NCBI GenBank assembly: GCA_024636105.1
Contig: JAGXHO010000168.1
Span: forward strand, 1 to 5,890
From: Trueperaceae bacterium
GTDB taxonomy: Bacteria > Deinococcota > Deinococci > Deinococcales > Trueperaceae
Length of the DNA stretch: 5,890 nucleotides
Direction of reading: 5' to 3'
Below the pieces are notes generated by a model. The model worked only from the letters and a program-made list of their open reading frames with translations. It searched no databases and was not told where the DNA came from. A program made the position numbers and the translations under genes. Shown here one piece after another: positions 1 through 5,792 of the stretch (the stretch's first letter is position 1; each line of letters opens with the position of its first letter).

Positions 1-145
1 ATCCGGGGCAAATGGCTCTCAACCGGAGCGCCTCCTCGACACCTCGTACCAGGTCGTAAGCTTCGGCGTCGACGAGGCGGACGAGATCCTCGTGGTCGAC
101 TTCGGCGGGGGTGGGATCTACCGGTTGGTGCCGTCGGCACCGTGA
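1..145 (+). CDS. PQQ-dependent sugar dehydrogenase-like protein, C-terminal end (partial)
   Basis: Only the last 47 codons are inside the window, read from base 2 to the TGA at 143-145; the start lies to the left. The tail contains RLLDTSYQVVSFGVDEADE, then ILVVDFGGGGIYRLVPSAP. This resembles the last blade of soluble glucose/sorbosone dehydrogenase-type beta-propellers (GSDH family), which typically close with a pattern like SFGEDxxGELYVxDxxGxIYRLVP. Such proteins are usually exported and oxidise sugars with PQQ, but cofactor residues and any signal peptide would be outside the window. Another six-bladed propeller (NHL- or HHIP-like) could end in a similar way. It is separated by about 100 bases from ligD and has no evident link to it. 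Family assignment is moderate because the match is short. Confidence 0.6.
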   Translation, partial: SGANGSQPERLLDTSYQVVSFGVDEADEILVVDFGGGGIYRLVPSAP

Positions 146-151
146 ACGATG

Positions 152-164
152 GCGGGTCGCCCGC
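152..164 (+). terminator. possible weak terminator hairpin after the dehydrogenase-like gene
   Basis: GCGGG (152-156) and CCCGC (160-164) form a five-base-pair all-G/C stem with a TCG loop, starting six bases after the stop codon. No T-tract follows, so it is not a classical intrinsic terminator. It may only be chance in GC-rich DNA. Confidence 0.22.
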
Positions 165-237
165 GTGCGTGTCGTCGTCATAGGGCATCCGACCGGCCGC
201 CGCGGCGCCGTAGGGCTACCCTCGGCCCAACGGACAT

Positions 238-242
238 GAGGT
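238..242 (+). promoter_or_regulatory. ribosome binding site of ligD
   Basis: GAGGT at 238-242 lies six bases before the ATG at 249 and supports that start. The 103-base gap (146-248) must hold the operon promoter if there is one. I see no convincing -35/-10 pair in it, only two copies of TAGGGC at 181-186 and 211-216 of unknown meaning. Confidence 0.6.
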
Positions 243-248
243 CGCATC

Positions 249-2903
249 ATGAAGCGCTTGCAGCCGTACCGCCGCAAACGAGACTTCGAGCGCACGCCGG
301 AACCGGTTGGAGGCGGGGTGGCGGGCGTGGACCCGGGCGTCGACCCGGGTGTGGACCGGGGTGCGGAGCAGCAGCGCTTCGTGATCCAGAAACACCGAGC
401 GACACGTCTGCACTACGACCTGCGCCTCGAGCACGGCGGCGTGCTGCGCAGCTGGGCGCTCCCGAAGGGCCCCAGCCTGGTCCCCGGCGAGAAGCGCCTG
501 GCGGTCGAGGTCGAGGACCATCCGCTCGAGTATGGCGACTTCGAGGGCACGATCCCGAAAGGCGCGTACGGCGGCGGCACCGTCATGCTTTGGGACCGGG
601 GGCGCTGGACGCCCACGGGCGAGGGTGTGCGCGACGGCCGCATCGACTTCGAGCTCGAGGGCGAGAAGCTGCGCGGCGCCTGGACGCTCACGCGCACGGG
701 TAGCCGCGCGCGCAGTGACCGTGAAGGCGACGACGCGAACTGGCTCCTGATCAAGCGCACCGACCCCGGCGCGTCACCCCTCGAGCCCGACGACGACCAC
801 AGCGTCCTCACGGGCCGGACGATGGCGCAGATCGAGCATGGCGTGGAGCCGCCCGAAGAGGTGCGCGTCGGCGGGGTCGACTGGACAGAAGGGACAGACG
901 GAGTTGACGTCGGCGCGATCGAGGGCGCGAAGCGCGCGAAACCGCCCGCCGAGCCGGCGTTGCAGCTCGCCAGCCTCGCAGGCGAGCCGCCCGAGGGCGA
1001 CGACTGGATCCACGAGATCAAGTACGACGGCTACCGCCTTCTCGCGCACGTGGAGGACGGCGAGGTCCAGCTCCTCACCCGCAACGGGCACGACTGGACC
1101 GGCCGCTTCCCGGAGATCGCGGCGGCCCTCGCGCGGTTGCCGGTGCGCATCGCTCGGCTCGACGGGGAGGTCGTGGCGCTGCGCCCAGGCGGCGTCAGCA
1201 GCTTCGGCGAGCTCCAGGAGGCGCTTTCCAGCGGCGACATCGCGCGCTTGCGGTTCCAGGTCTTCGACGTGCTGCACCTGGGTGACCACGACCTGCGGGG
1301 CGTGGCGCAGCTCGCGCGTAAAAAGGTCCTCGAGGGACTCATGGAACGCGCCGGCACCGCGGTCGGTCCCCGCGTGCGCTACGCCGACCACGTCGTGGGC
1401 CAAGGCCCGGCGTTCTTCGAACGGGTGTGCCGAATGGGGCTCGAGGGAATGATCAGCAAGCGCATCGACGCGCCGTATCGCGCGGGGCGGGGCACGCGCT
1501 GGCGCAAGGTCAAGTGCACGCGACGCGCCGAGTTCGTCGTGGGCGGGTTCACCGAGCCGAAGGGCTCGCGCACCGGCTTCGGGGCGTTGCTGCTGGGCGC
1601 CTTCGACGGCGAGGCGCTGCGCTATGCGGGGCGGGTCGGGACCGGGTTCGACGAGCGCACGTTGCGGAAGCTCACCGAGCGGCTGGAGGCGATTGCGCGA
1701 CCGACGTCGCCGTTCGCAGCCGACGTGCCCGATGCCCGCGGAGCGACGTGGACGACGCCCGAGCTGGTCGTCGAGGTGGGCTTCGCCGAGCGGACGCGCA
1801 GCGGTGCGCTCCGGCATTCGACGTTCGTGGGGCCGCGCGAGGACCGGCCGGCGATCGACGTCGCCTGGATGGCGCCGGACGCGGACGGCGGGGAGGGTCC
1901 GGGAGGCGCGAACGGTTCGGGAGGCGCGAAGGCGGCGAAGCGTGCGTCGGGTGGCGGCGGCGCGCGCGACGGTTCGTCCGGGCGCAAGGCGCCGCGCCTG
2001 CGCGACGGCGAGGCGATCGTCGCCGGCGTCCGGCTCACCAACGCAGATCGGGTGCTCTACCCGGACCAGGGCGTCACCAAGCGCGACCTGGCCCAGTACT
2101 ACGCGAAGATCGAGGCGCACGTGCTGCCGGGGATGGTCCAGCGGCCGCTGTCGCTGGTGCGCTGCCCCGAGGGCCGAGCCAAGGAGTGCTTCTACCAGAA
2201 GCATCCCGGCACCTCCTTCCCACGCGACCTACCCAGCATCGACATCGAAGAGGACTCGGGCACGCACGCGTACGCCTACGTGCGCGACCTGACCGACCTC
2301 GTGGGGCTGGTGCAGGCCGGCGTGCTCGAGGTGCACGTCTGGGGGTCGCGCGTCGACGACGTCGAGCGGCCCGACCTGCTGATCATCGACCTCGACCCCT
2401 CGCCCGGCGTCGACTGGGCCGTGACGCGCGCCACGGCGCTGGACCTGCGCGCGCGCATCGGCGACCTGGGGCTGACGAGCTTCCTGCGCACCACCGGCGG
2501 CAACGGCCTTCACCTGGTGGTGCCGCTGGTCCGACGCCACGGCTGGGACGAGGTCAAGGCGTTCGCGCGGGCCCTATGCGAGCGGCACGCCGCCGATGAC
2601 CCCGAGCGGCTGACCACGCGCGTCTCGAAGGCCAAGCGCGAAGGCAAGGTGTACCTCGACTACCTGCGCAACGGTCGCGGCGCGACGGCGATCGCCACCT
2701 TCTCGACCCGGGCTCGCGAGGGCGCGCCGGTGGCGGTCCCGGTCCACTGGGACGAGCTGGACGCCTCGCTTCGCTCCAATGCGTACGACGTGGGCAACGT
2801 CCGGCGGCGCCTCTCGGCGCTCCGCAGCGACCCGTGGGCGGGGTTCGCAGGCGCTGCCCGCGCGCTCACGGCCGCCATGCGCAAGGAGGTGGGGCTGCGA
2901 TGA
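249..2903 (+). CDS. ligD: LigD, multifunctional NHEJ DNA ligase (phosphoesterase-ligase-polymerase)
   Basis: This 884-residue enzyme trims, extends and seals double-strand breaks together with Ku. Residues 42-170 are the 3'-phosphoesterase domain. The metal and catalytic residues H49, H55, D57, R59, H91 and Y95 keep the spacing of the P. aeruginosa enzyme (H42, H48, D50, R52, H84, Y88). Residues 235-540 are the ATP-dependent ligase: motif I EIKYDGYR with the adenylated lysine K258, LDGEVV at 304-309, FQVFDVLHL at 337-345, EGMISKR at 399-405, and WRKVK at 418-422. Residues 590-870 are the primase-type polymerase: DLDPSPG with D714 and D716, GGNGLH with H755, and D804 in YLDYLRN, all offset by 45 from P. 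aeruginosa D669, D671, H710 and D759. Residues 541-588 are a Gly/Ala/Lys/Arg-rich linker, and residues 21-40 are a short repetitive insert. Length and order match the Pseudomonas-type LigD. The stop overlaps the next start as ATGA. All three activities look intact. Confidence 0.97.
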   Translation: MKRLQPYRRKRDFERTPEPVGGGVAGVDPGVDPGVDRGAEQQRFVIQKHRATRLHYDLRLEHGGVLRSWALPKGPSLVPGEKRLAVEVEDHPLEYGDFEGTIPKGAYGGGTVMLWDRGRWTPTGEGVRDGRIDFELEGEKLRGAWTLTRTGSRARSDREGDDANWLLIKRTDPGASPLEPDDDHSVLTGRTMAQIEHGVEPPEEVRVGGVDWTEGTDGVDVGAIEGAKRAKPPAEPALQLASLAGEPPEGDDWIHEIKYDGYRLLAHVEDGEVQLLTRNGHDWTGRFPEIAAALARLPVRIARLDGEVVALRPGGVSSFGELQEALSSGDIARLRFQVFDVLHLGDHDLRGVAQLARKKVLEGLMERAGTAVGPRVRYADHVVGQGPAFFERVCRMGLEGMISKRIDAPYRAGRGTRWRKVKCTRRAEFVVGGFTEPKGSRTGFGALLLGAFDGEALRYAGRVGTGFDERTLRKLTERLEAIARPTSPFAADVPDARGATWTTPELVVEVGFAERTRSGALRHSTFVGPREDRPAIDVAWMAPDADGGEGPGGANGSGGAKAAKRASGGGGARDGSSGRKAPRLRDGEAIVAGVRLTNADRVLYPDQGVTKRDLAQYYAKIEAHVLPGMVQRPLSLVRCPEGRAKECFYQKHPGTSFPRDLPSIDIEEDSGTHAYAYVRDLTDLVGLVQAGVLEVHVWGSRVDDVERPDLLIIDLDPSPGVDWAVTRATALDLRARIGDLGLTSFLRTTGGNGLHLVVPLVRRHGWDEVKAFARALCERHAADDPERLTTRVSKAKREGKVYLDYLRNGRGATAIATFSTRAREGAPVAVPVHWDELDASLRSNAYDVGNVRRRLSALRSDPWAGFAGAARALTAAMRKEVGLR
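327..362 (+). repeat. three tandem 12-base units in the ligD N-terminus
   Basis: Three near-identical in-frame 12-base units (GTGGACCCGGGC, then GTCGACCCGGGT, then GTGGACCGGGGT) encode VDPG-VDPG-VDRG, residues 27-38. They sit in the disordered-looking leader before the phosphoesterase domain. The unit is a multiple of three, so gain or loss of copies keeps the frame. Confidence 0.75.
1901..1930 (+). repeat. short direct repeat in the ligase-polymerase linker of ligD
   Basis: GGGAGGCGCGAA occurs exactly at 1901-1912 and again at 1919-1930, an 18-base period encoding part of the Gly/Ala-rich linker between the ligase and polymerase domains. It is in frame and probably reflects slippage in low-complexity linker DNA. 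Confidence 0.65.
2883..2890 (+). promoter_or_regulatory. strong ribosome binding site of the zinc-finger gene, inside ligD
   Basis: AAGGAGGT, a near-perfect anti-16S match, lies nine bases before the ATG at 2900 and within the last codons of ligD. It fixes the start of the small gene at 2900 rather than at the in-frame ATG at 2834. It also indicates that this small protein is made efficiently. Confidence 0.85.
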
Positions 2904-3124
2904 CCGACGGCGACCGACCGGTGCGGGCACCGTGGTGGCTGGAGCGCGGCGACGCGATCTGCGTGACGTGCAATGAGGCCTTCCACCCCGAAACGATGGT
3001 CCGCTGCCAGGACTGCGACGAGCTGGTCTGCGCCACCTGCGTGGTCGAAGCGCGCGGCGAGGGCGAGGGCGGGGGCGAGATCCTGGTCGTGCTCTGCCAC
3101 GCCTGTGCCGAGGCGCGCGGCTGA
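2900..3124 (+). CDS. small eight-cysteine zinc-finger protein (FYVE/RING-like spacing) in the NHEJ operon
   Basis: This 74-residue protein was not recognised as a named family. It has four CxxC pairs: C21/C24, C36/C39, C44/C47 and C66/C69. The spacing C-x2-C-x11-C-x2-C-x4-C-x2-C-x18-C-x2-C is that of a two-zinc cross-brace (FYVE, RING or PHD class). A phenylalanine four residues after C24 and an arginine just before C36 are also reminiscent of FYVE domains, but the basic RRHHCR patch that binds phosphoinositide is absent. The N-terminus has a PWWLERGD segment, and the loop before the last pair is Glu/Gly-rich. There is no signal peptide or membrane segment, so it is probably cytoplasmic. The start is set by the strong ribosome binding site. 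The gene overlaps ligD by four bases (ATGA) and its TGA shares one base with the ku ATG. Co-translation with ligD and ku suggests an accessory or regulatory role in end joining; that is inference from context only. Confidence 0.85.
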   Translation: MTDGDRPVRAPWWLERGDAICVTCNEAFHPETMVRCQDCDELVCATCVVEARGEGEGGGEILVVLCHACAEARG

Positions 3125-3900
3125 TGGCGGCGCGTGCCATGTGGAAGGGCGTCGTGCGCATGGGCGACGTCGCGACCCCGGTCAAGCTCTACTCGGCGGT
3201 CGAGGATCGCAGCATCCGATTCCGGCTGCTGGAGCGACGGTCGCAGACGCCCGTCAGTCAGAAGATGGTCGACCCGGTGTCGGGCCAGGTCGTGCCGTAC
3301 GAGGACACGCGGCGCGGCTACGTGACGAATGATGATGAGCTGGTGCTGTTGGGTCCTGACGAGCTCGAGGCGCTCGAGCCCGAAGCCTCGCGCGACATCG
3401 AGGTGGTCCAGTTCGTTCCGGCCGAGACGATCGACCACCGCTGGTACGTGCGCCCCTACTACCTGGGACGCGACGGCGACCTGCCGCGCTACACCGCCCT
3501 GGCGGCCGCGCTCGCGAAGGTGGGCCGCGAGGGCGTGGCCCACTGGACGATGCGCAAGAAGGCGTACGTCGGCGCGCTCCGGCTCCACCGTGGCTACCCG
3601 GTGCTGGCCACACTGCGCAGCGCCTTGGAGGTGGTGCCGGTGGAGCAGGTCGAACGCCCGGCCTGGAAGCCGCTGGACGACCGGCAGCTGGACATGGCGC
3701 GTCGGCTGATCGAGATGCTCGAGGCTCCCTTCGAACCGGACGCATACCGGGACGCCTACCGCGAGCGCGTCGAGGAGCTGATCGAGGCGAAGCGCGAGGG
3801 CGAGCGGCCGAAGCTCCCCAAGCCGCGCAAGAAGCGGACGGTGAGCGACCTCGACCAGGCGCTCGAGCGGAGCCTGAGCGCGGGGGGCGGCCGTGCCTGA
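3124..3900 (+). CDS. ku: Ku, DNA end-binding NHEJ protein (first copy)
   Basis: Bacterial Ku forms a ring-shaped dimer on DNA ends and recruits LigD. This copy is 258 residues. It begins with MAARAMWKG, the usual Ku opening, followed by TPVKLYSAVED, then LLERRSQTPVSQKMVDPVSG (residues 35-54), a DELEALEPEASRDIEV segment at about 79-94, and PYYLGRD at about 114-120. The conserved C-terminal helix region reads DDRQLDMARRLIEMLEAPFEP, and the protein ends in a short basic stretch (PKPRKKR) and a DLDQALERSL motif. The tail is minimal, without the lysine-rich or SAP extension found in many Ku proteins. The ATG at 3124 overlaps the preceding stop (TGATG), and a weak GAGG at 3110-3113 lies ten bases upstream. 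Its stop lies inside the next gene (8-base overlap). Part of the bridge region (VAHWTMRKKAYVGAL) is unusual compared with typical Ku and with the second copy. Identity as Ku is secure. Confidence 0.95.
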   Translation: MAARAMWKGVVRMGDVATPVKLYSAVEDRSIRFRLLERRSQTPVSQKMVDPVSGQVVPYEDTRRGYVTNDDELVLLGPDELEALEPEASRDIEVVQFVPAETIDHRWYVRPYYLGRDGDLPRYTALAAALAKVGREGVAHWTMRKKAYVGALRLHRGYPVLATLRSALEVVPVEQVERPAWKPLDDRQLDMARRLIEMLEAPFEPDAYRDAYRERVEELIEAKREGERPKLPKPRKKRTVSDLDQALERSLSAGGGRA

Positions 3901-4135
3901 TTGGGGCGCGAAGCCCCACAAGGCTCGGCCGATGTGGTCGGGCACCGTCGCCTTCGGCCTGGTGGCGCTACCGGTGAAGCTGTTCCCCGCCAACCGCACC
4001 ACCCGCGCATCGCTGCGCATGGTCAGCGAGGACGGCCAGCCGTTGGACCGTCGCTACTTCGCGTCCGACGACGGCGAGCCGCTGGACGCCAATGAGTTCG
4101 TGCGCGGTTTCCGGTCGGCGATGACCGCTTCGTGA
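3893..4135 (+). CDS. N-terminal fragment of the second Ku, as the sequence stands
   Basis: This 80-residue frame starts at the GTG at 3893, inside the end of the first ku. An in-frame ATG at 3932 (MWSG) is an alternative start, and neither has a strong ribosome binding site. It covers the first beta strands of the Ku core up to FVRGF, then runs into nine residues of the wrong frame (RSAMTASxx-type junk: the last residues are RSAMTAS) and stops. By itself it lacks the DNA-encircling bridge and could not act as Ku. Confidence 0.6.
   Translation: MPDWGAKPHKARPMWSGTVAFGLVALPVKLFPANRTTRASLRMVSEDGQPLDRRYFASDDGEPLDANEFVRGFRSAMTAS
4112..4127 (+). other. small hairpin at the ku frameshift point
   Basis: CGGTC (4112-4116) and GACCG (4123-4127) form a five-base-pair inverted repeat with a six-base loop, immediately after TTTC. 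It sits exactly where the reading frame breaks. It could favour a polymerase slip or a base-calling compression; it is too close to the shift site for a classical recoding stem. Confidence 0.35.
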
Positions 4136-4938
4136 TCGTCGAGGACGAAGAGCTCGAAGCCCTCGACCCCGAAAAGTCCCAAGAGATCGACCTCTCGCGC
4201 TTCGTCGACAAGGACGAGGTCGATCCGATGCTGTTCGAGCGCGGCTACTTCCTGGCGCCCGACCGAGGAGCGCTCAAGGCGTACCGGTTGCTGGCCAAGA
4301 CGATGGAGGAGGTCGGCCGGGTGGGGATCGCGACGTTCGTGATGCGCGACACCGAGTACCTGGTCGCGATCATCGCCGACGACGGCATCCTGCGCGCCCA
4401 GACGCTGCGCTTCCACGACGAGCTGCGCTCACCGGGCGACGTGGGCCTGGCCCAGCTCGGCGACGCGGACGCCGGTCTGCGCAAGGAGGCCGAACGCGCC
4501 ATGAAGCGCCTCTCGGCCGACGAGCTCGACCGCTCGCAGCTGCGCGATCGCGCCACGCGACGCCTGCTCGACCTGGTCGCGAGCAAGCGCGAGGCCGAGG
4601 AAGACCTCGTCGAGCTGGCACCCGAGTCCGCCGAGGCGCCCGCCGACGAGGTCGATCTGATGCAGGTGCTCAAGCAGAGCTTGGCGCAGGCCGACGAGGA
4701 TGGCGACGAGGATGGCGAAGATGACGATGGCGAGGGCGCCGACGTGGATGGCGCGGCCGATCGTGGCCGGGGTGGCCGGCGTGCCGCGAAGGCCACGGAC
4801 GCGAAAGCCACGAGCGCGGCCGAGCTGAAGAAGCGCACGAAGAAAGAACTGTACGAACGCGCGCGGACGCTCGACATCGACGGCCGCAGTGGCATGACGA
4901 AGGAGGAGCTGGTCGACGCGATCCGCGCAGCGTCGTGA
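4132..4938 (+). CDS. C-terminal portion of the second Ku with acidic tract and SAP-like tail, as the sequence stands
   Basis: The frame can be read as 268 residues from a GTG at 4132 that overlaps the fragment stop as GTGA, an arrangement that could allow translational coupling. That GTG is the valine of the conserved FVIVEDEELEAL segment, so it is more likely an internal codon than a genuine start. No ribosome binding site precedes it. The frame holds most of the Ku core, the region that pairs subunits and bridges DNA, then the acidic linker and the SAP-like module (roughly the last 42 residues). Confidence 0.65.
   Translation: MIVEDEELEALDPEKSQEIDLSRFVDKDEVDPMLFERGYFLAPDRGALKAYRLLAKTMEEVGRVGIATFVMRDTEYLVAIIADDGILRAQTLRFHDELRSPGDVGLAQLGDADAGLRKEAERAMKRLSADELDRSQLRDRATRRLLDLVASKREAEEDLVELAPESAEAPADEVDLMQVLKQSLAQADEDGDEDGEDDDGEGADVDGAADRGRGGRRAAKATDAKATSAAELKKRTKKELYERARTLDIDGRSGMTKEELVDAIRAAS
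4693..4716 (+). repeat. exact 12-base tandem duplication in the acidic linker of the second ku
   Basis: GACGAGGATGGC occurs twice back to back (4693-4704 and 4705-4716), encoding DEDG-DEDG. A looser Asp/Glu/Gly continuation extends to about 4760. The in-frame unit lengthens the acidic spacer between the Ku core and the SAP-like tail. Confidence 0.8.
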
Positions 4939-4940
4939 GG

Positions 4941-4960
4941 TGCGGCGCCACCGGCGCGCA
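4941..4960. terminator. possible weak hairpin between the convergent ku and channel genes
   Basis: TGCG (4941-4944) pairs with CGCA (4957-4960), extended by two G/C pairs past a one-base bulge, with a loop at 4947-4953. It fills most of the 23-base gap between two convergent stop codons, where a shared terminator would be expected. It has no T-tract on either strand, so the support is weak. Confidence 0.25.
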
Positions 4961-4961
4961 A

Positions 4962-5792
4962 TCACGATTCAGGCGGCACCACGCTCGAGGCGCGAATCTC
5001 GCTGCGAAGCGCGACCAGCTCCTGTCGAAGGGCGGCGAGATCGGTGGATCCCGCCAGCTCGCCGTCACTCGCCTTTGCGTCTCGGCCGACGAAGAAGGTC
5101 GCCAGCGTCGCCGTCACGTAGCCGAAGATGCCGAAGGCGTAGAGGGACAGGAAGATGCACAGCACGCGCCCCTCGAAGGTCTGCGGCCAGGCGTCGGAGC
5201 CCAGCGTGGTCATGACCATCGCCGTCCACCACAACGCTTCCCCGTAACTGTCGATGCCGCCGTCGACCTGGCGCTCGAAGGCGTACATCCCGGCGGACCC
5301 CGCCGCGACGACCACCGCCGTGAGCACGACGATGTAGGCGAAGCCGCGACGGTACAGGCTGTCGCCCAGCGCCCGCATGCCACGGTTCAGCGAGCTGAGC
5401 AGGCGGACCAGGCGCAGGCCCCGGCCCACACGCGCCAGACGGAGCAAGCGCACCGCTCGCATGATCCGAAAGATGCGCAACGCGGGCACCAGCAACGAGA
5501 TGACGTTCAGCCAGTTCTTCCGCAGGTAGGCGCCCTTGCGCCGCACCAGGACGAGCTTCACCCCGAAGTCGAGGATGAAGACGCCCCAGATGATCGTCCC
5601 GAGGACCAAGAAGACTCGGCGCTCGCCCCACACCAGCTCGCCCAGCAGAAGCGCCAGCCACACGAAGGCCAGCACGACCATCGGCCCCTCGAGCCAGTCC
5701 TCCAGGGAGCGGAGAAGCTGGTGGCGCTCACGCTCCAGATCCGCCCCGCCCGGGGACGTCGTGTCCTGCGTCTCGCTCGGGTCGCTACTCAT
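4962..5792 (-). CDS. voltage-gated-type ion channel, six-transmembrane, with non-canonical pore filter
   Basis: This 276-residue membrane protein belongs to the voltage-gated ion channel superfamily. Hydrophobic segments fit S1 (about 37-56), S2 (60-84), S3 (94-104), S4 (105-131), S5 (149-171), a pore helix (184-197) and S6 (209-236). S4 carries arginines at every third position from R106 to R130, nine in a row, a strong voltage-sensor signature. The pore reads MTTLGSDAWP (194-203) in place of the potassium-channel TVGYGDxxP, one residue shorter and without GYG, so ion selectivity cannot be assigned. A highly regular S6 end (GYVTATLATFFVGRDA) is followed by a short Leu/Glu/Arg heptad-like helix (about 251-267) that may assemble subunits. 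The first 30 residues are polar and cytoplasmic. The ATG at 5792 is fixed by AGGAGGT eight bases upstream. It converges on the NHEJ operon with no apparent functional link. Many genome annotations would call it an ion transporter or potassium channel. Confidence 0.9.
   Translation of the reverse strand: MSSDPSETQDTTSPGGADLERERHQLLRSLEDWLEGPMVVLAFVWLALLLGELVWGERRVFLVLGTIIWGVFILDFGVKLVLVRRKGAYLRKNWLNVISLLVPALRIFRIMRAVRLLRLARVGRGLRLVRLLSSLNRGMRALGDSLYRRGFAYIVVLTAVVVAAGSAGMYAFERQVDGGIDSYGEALWWTAMVMTTLGSDAWPQTFEGRVLCIFLSLYAFGIFGYVTATLATFFVGRDAKASDGELAGSTDLAALRQELVALRSEIRASSVVPPES

Larger units (their letters stand above)
3893..4938 (+). pseudogene. ku: second ku gene with SAP-like tail, split by a one-base frameshift
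   Basis: Two adjacent reading frames together encode one Ku of about 348 residues. The N-terminal part (GTG at 3893) has RPMWSGTVAFGLVALPVKLF and ends prematurely at the TGA at 4133-4135. The remainder, in the -1 frame, reads PVGDDRFVIVEDEELEAL and continues through the Ku core (YFLAPDRGALKAYRLL, GRVGIATFVMRDTEYLVAI, ELRSPGDV) to the TGA at 4936-4938. Restoring one base near 4106-4116 gives FVRGFPVGDDRFVIV, the normal Ku sequence at this point. The C-terminal extension has an acidic Asp/Glu/Gly tract (encoded by about 4690-4760) and a SAP-like helix-extended-helix module (ELKKRTKKELYERAR, then MTKEELVDAIRAA) of the type that binds DNA in other Ku tails. Apart from the break there is no decay. 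The causes I consider are a sequencing error, a very recent mutation, a recoded gene, or a coupled split gene. The start overlaps the first ku by eight bases. Confidence 0.85.

Noticed and set aside
146..248. Promoter for the NHEJ operon
   Set aside because: No convincing -35/-10 pair could be read; the TAGGGC copies are too GC-rich and unsupported to call.
774..2204. Long - strand open frame of 476 residues opposite ligD
   Set aside because: It is a shadow of the strongly biased ligD codons, with Arg/Ala/His-rich low-complexity translation, no recognisable domain, and full overlap with an enzyme having all its catalytic motifs.
1427..2599. Second + strand open frame of 390 residues inside ligD
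   Set aside because: Arginine- and alanine-dominated translation typical of an out-of-frame GC-rich gene, with no start signal.
2834..2899. Earlier in-frame start for the zinc-finger protein, adding 22 residues
   Set aside because: The strong AAGGAGGT at 2883-2890 points to the ATG at 2900, and the extra residues are out-of-frame ligD sequence.
2866..4020. Long - strand open frame of 384 residues opposite the zinc-finger and first ku genes
   Set aside because: Its translation has no recognisable motif and it lies opposite secure genes with ribosome binding sites or conserved Ku sequence; high GC alone explains such frames.
4105..4116. Classical -1 programmed frameshift heptamer at the ku break
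   Set aside because: The bases do not fit X XXY YYZ, since only the Phe codon could re-pair after slipping; a missing base is simpler.
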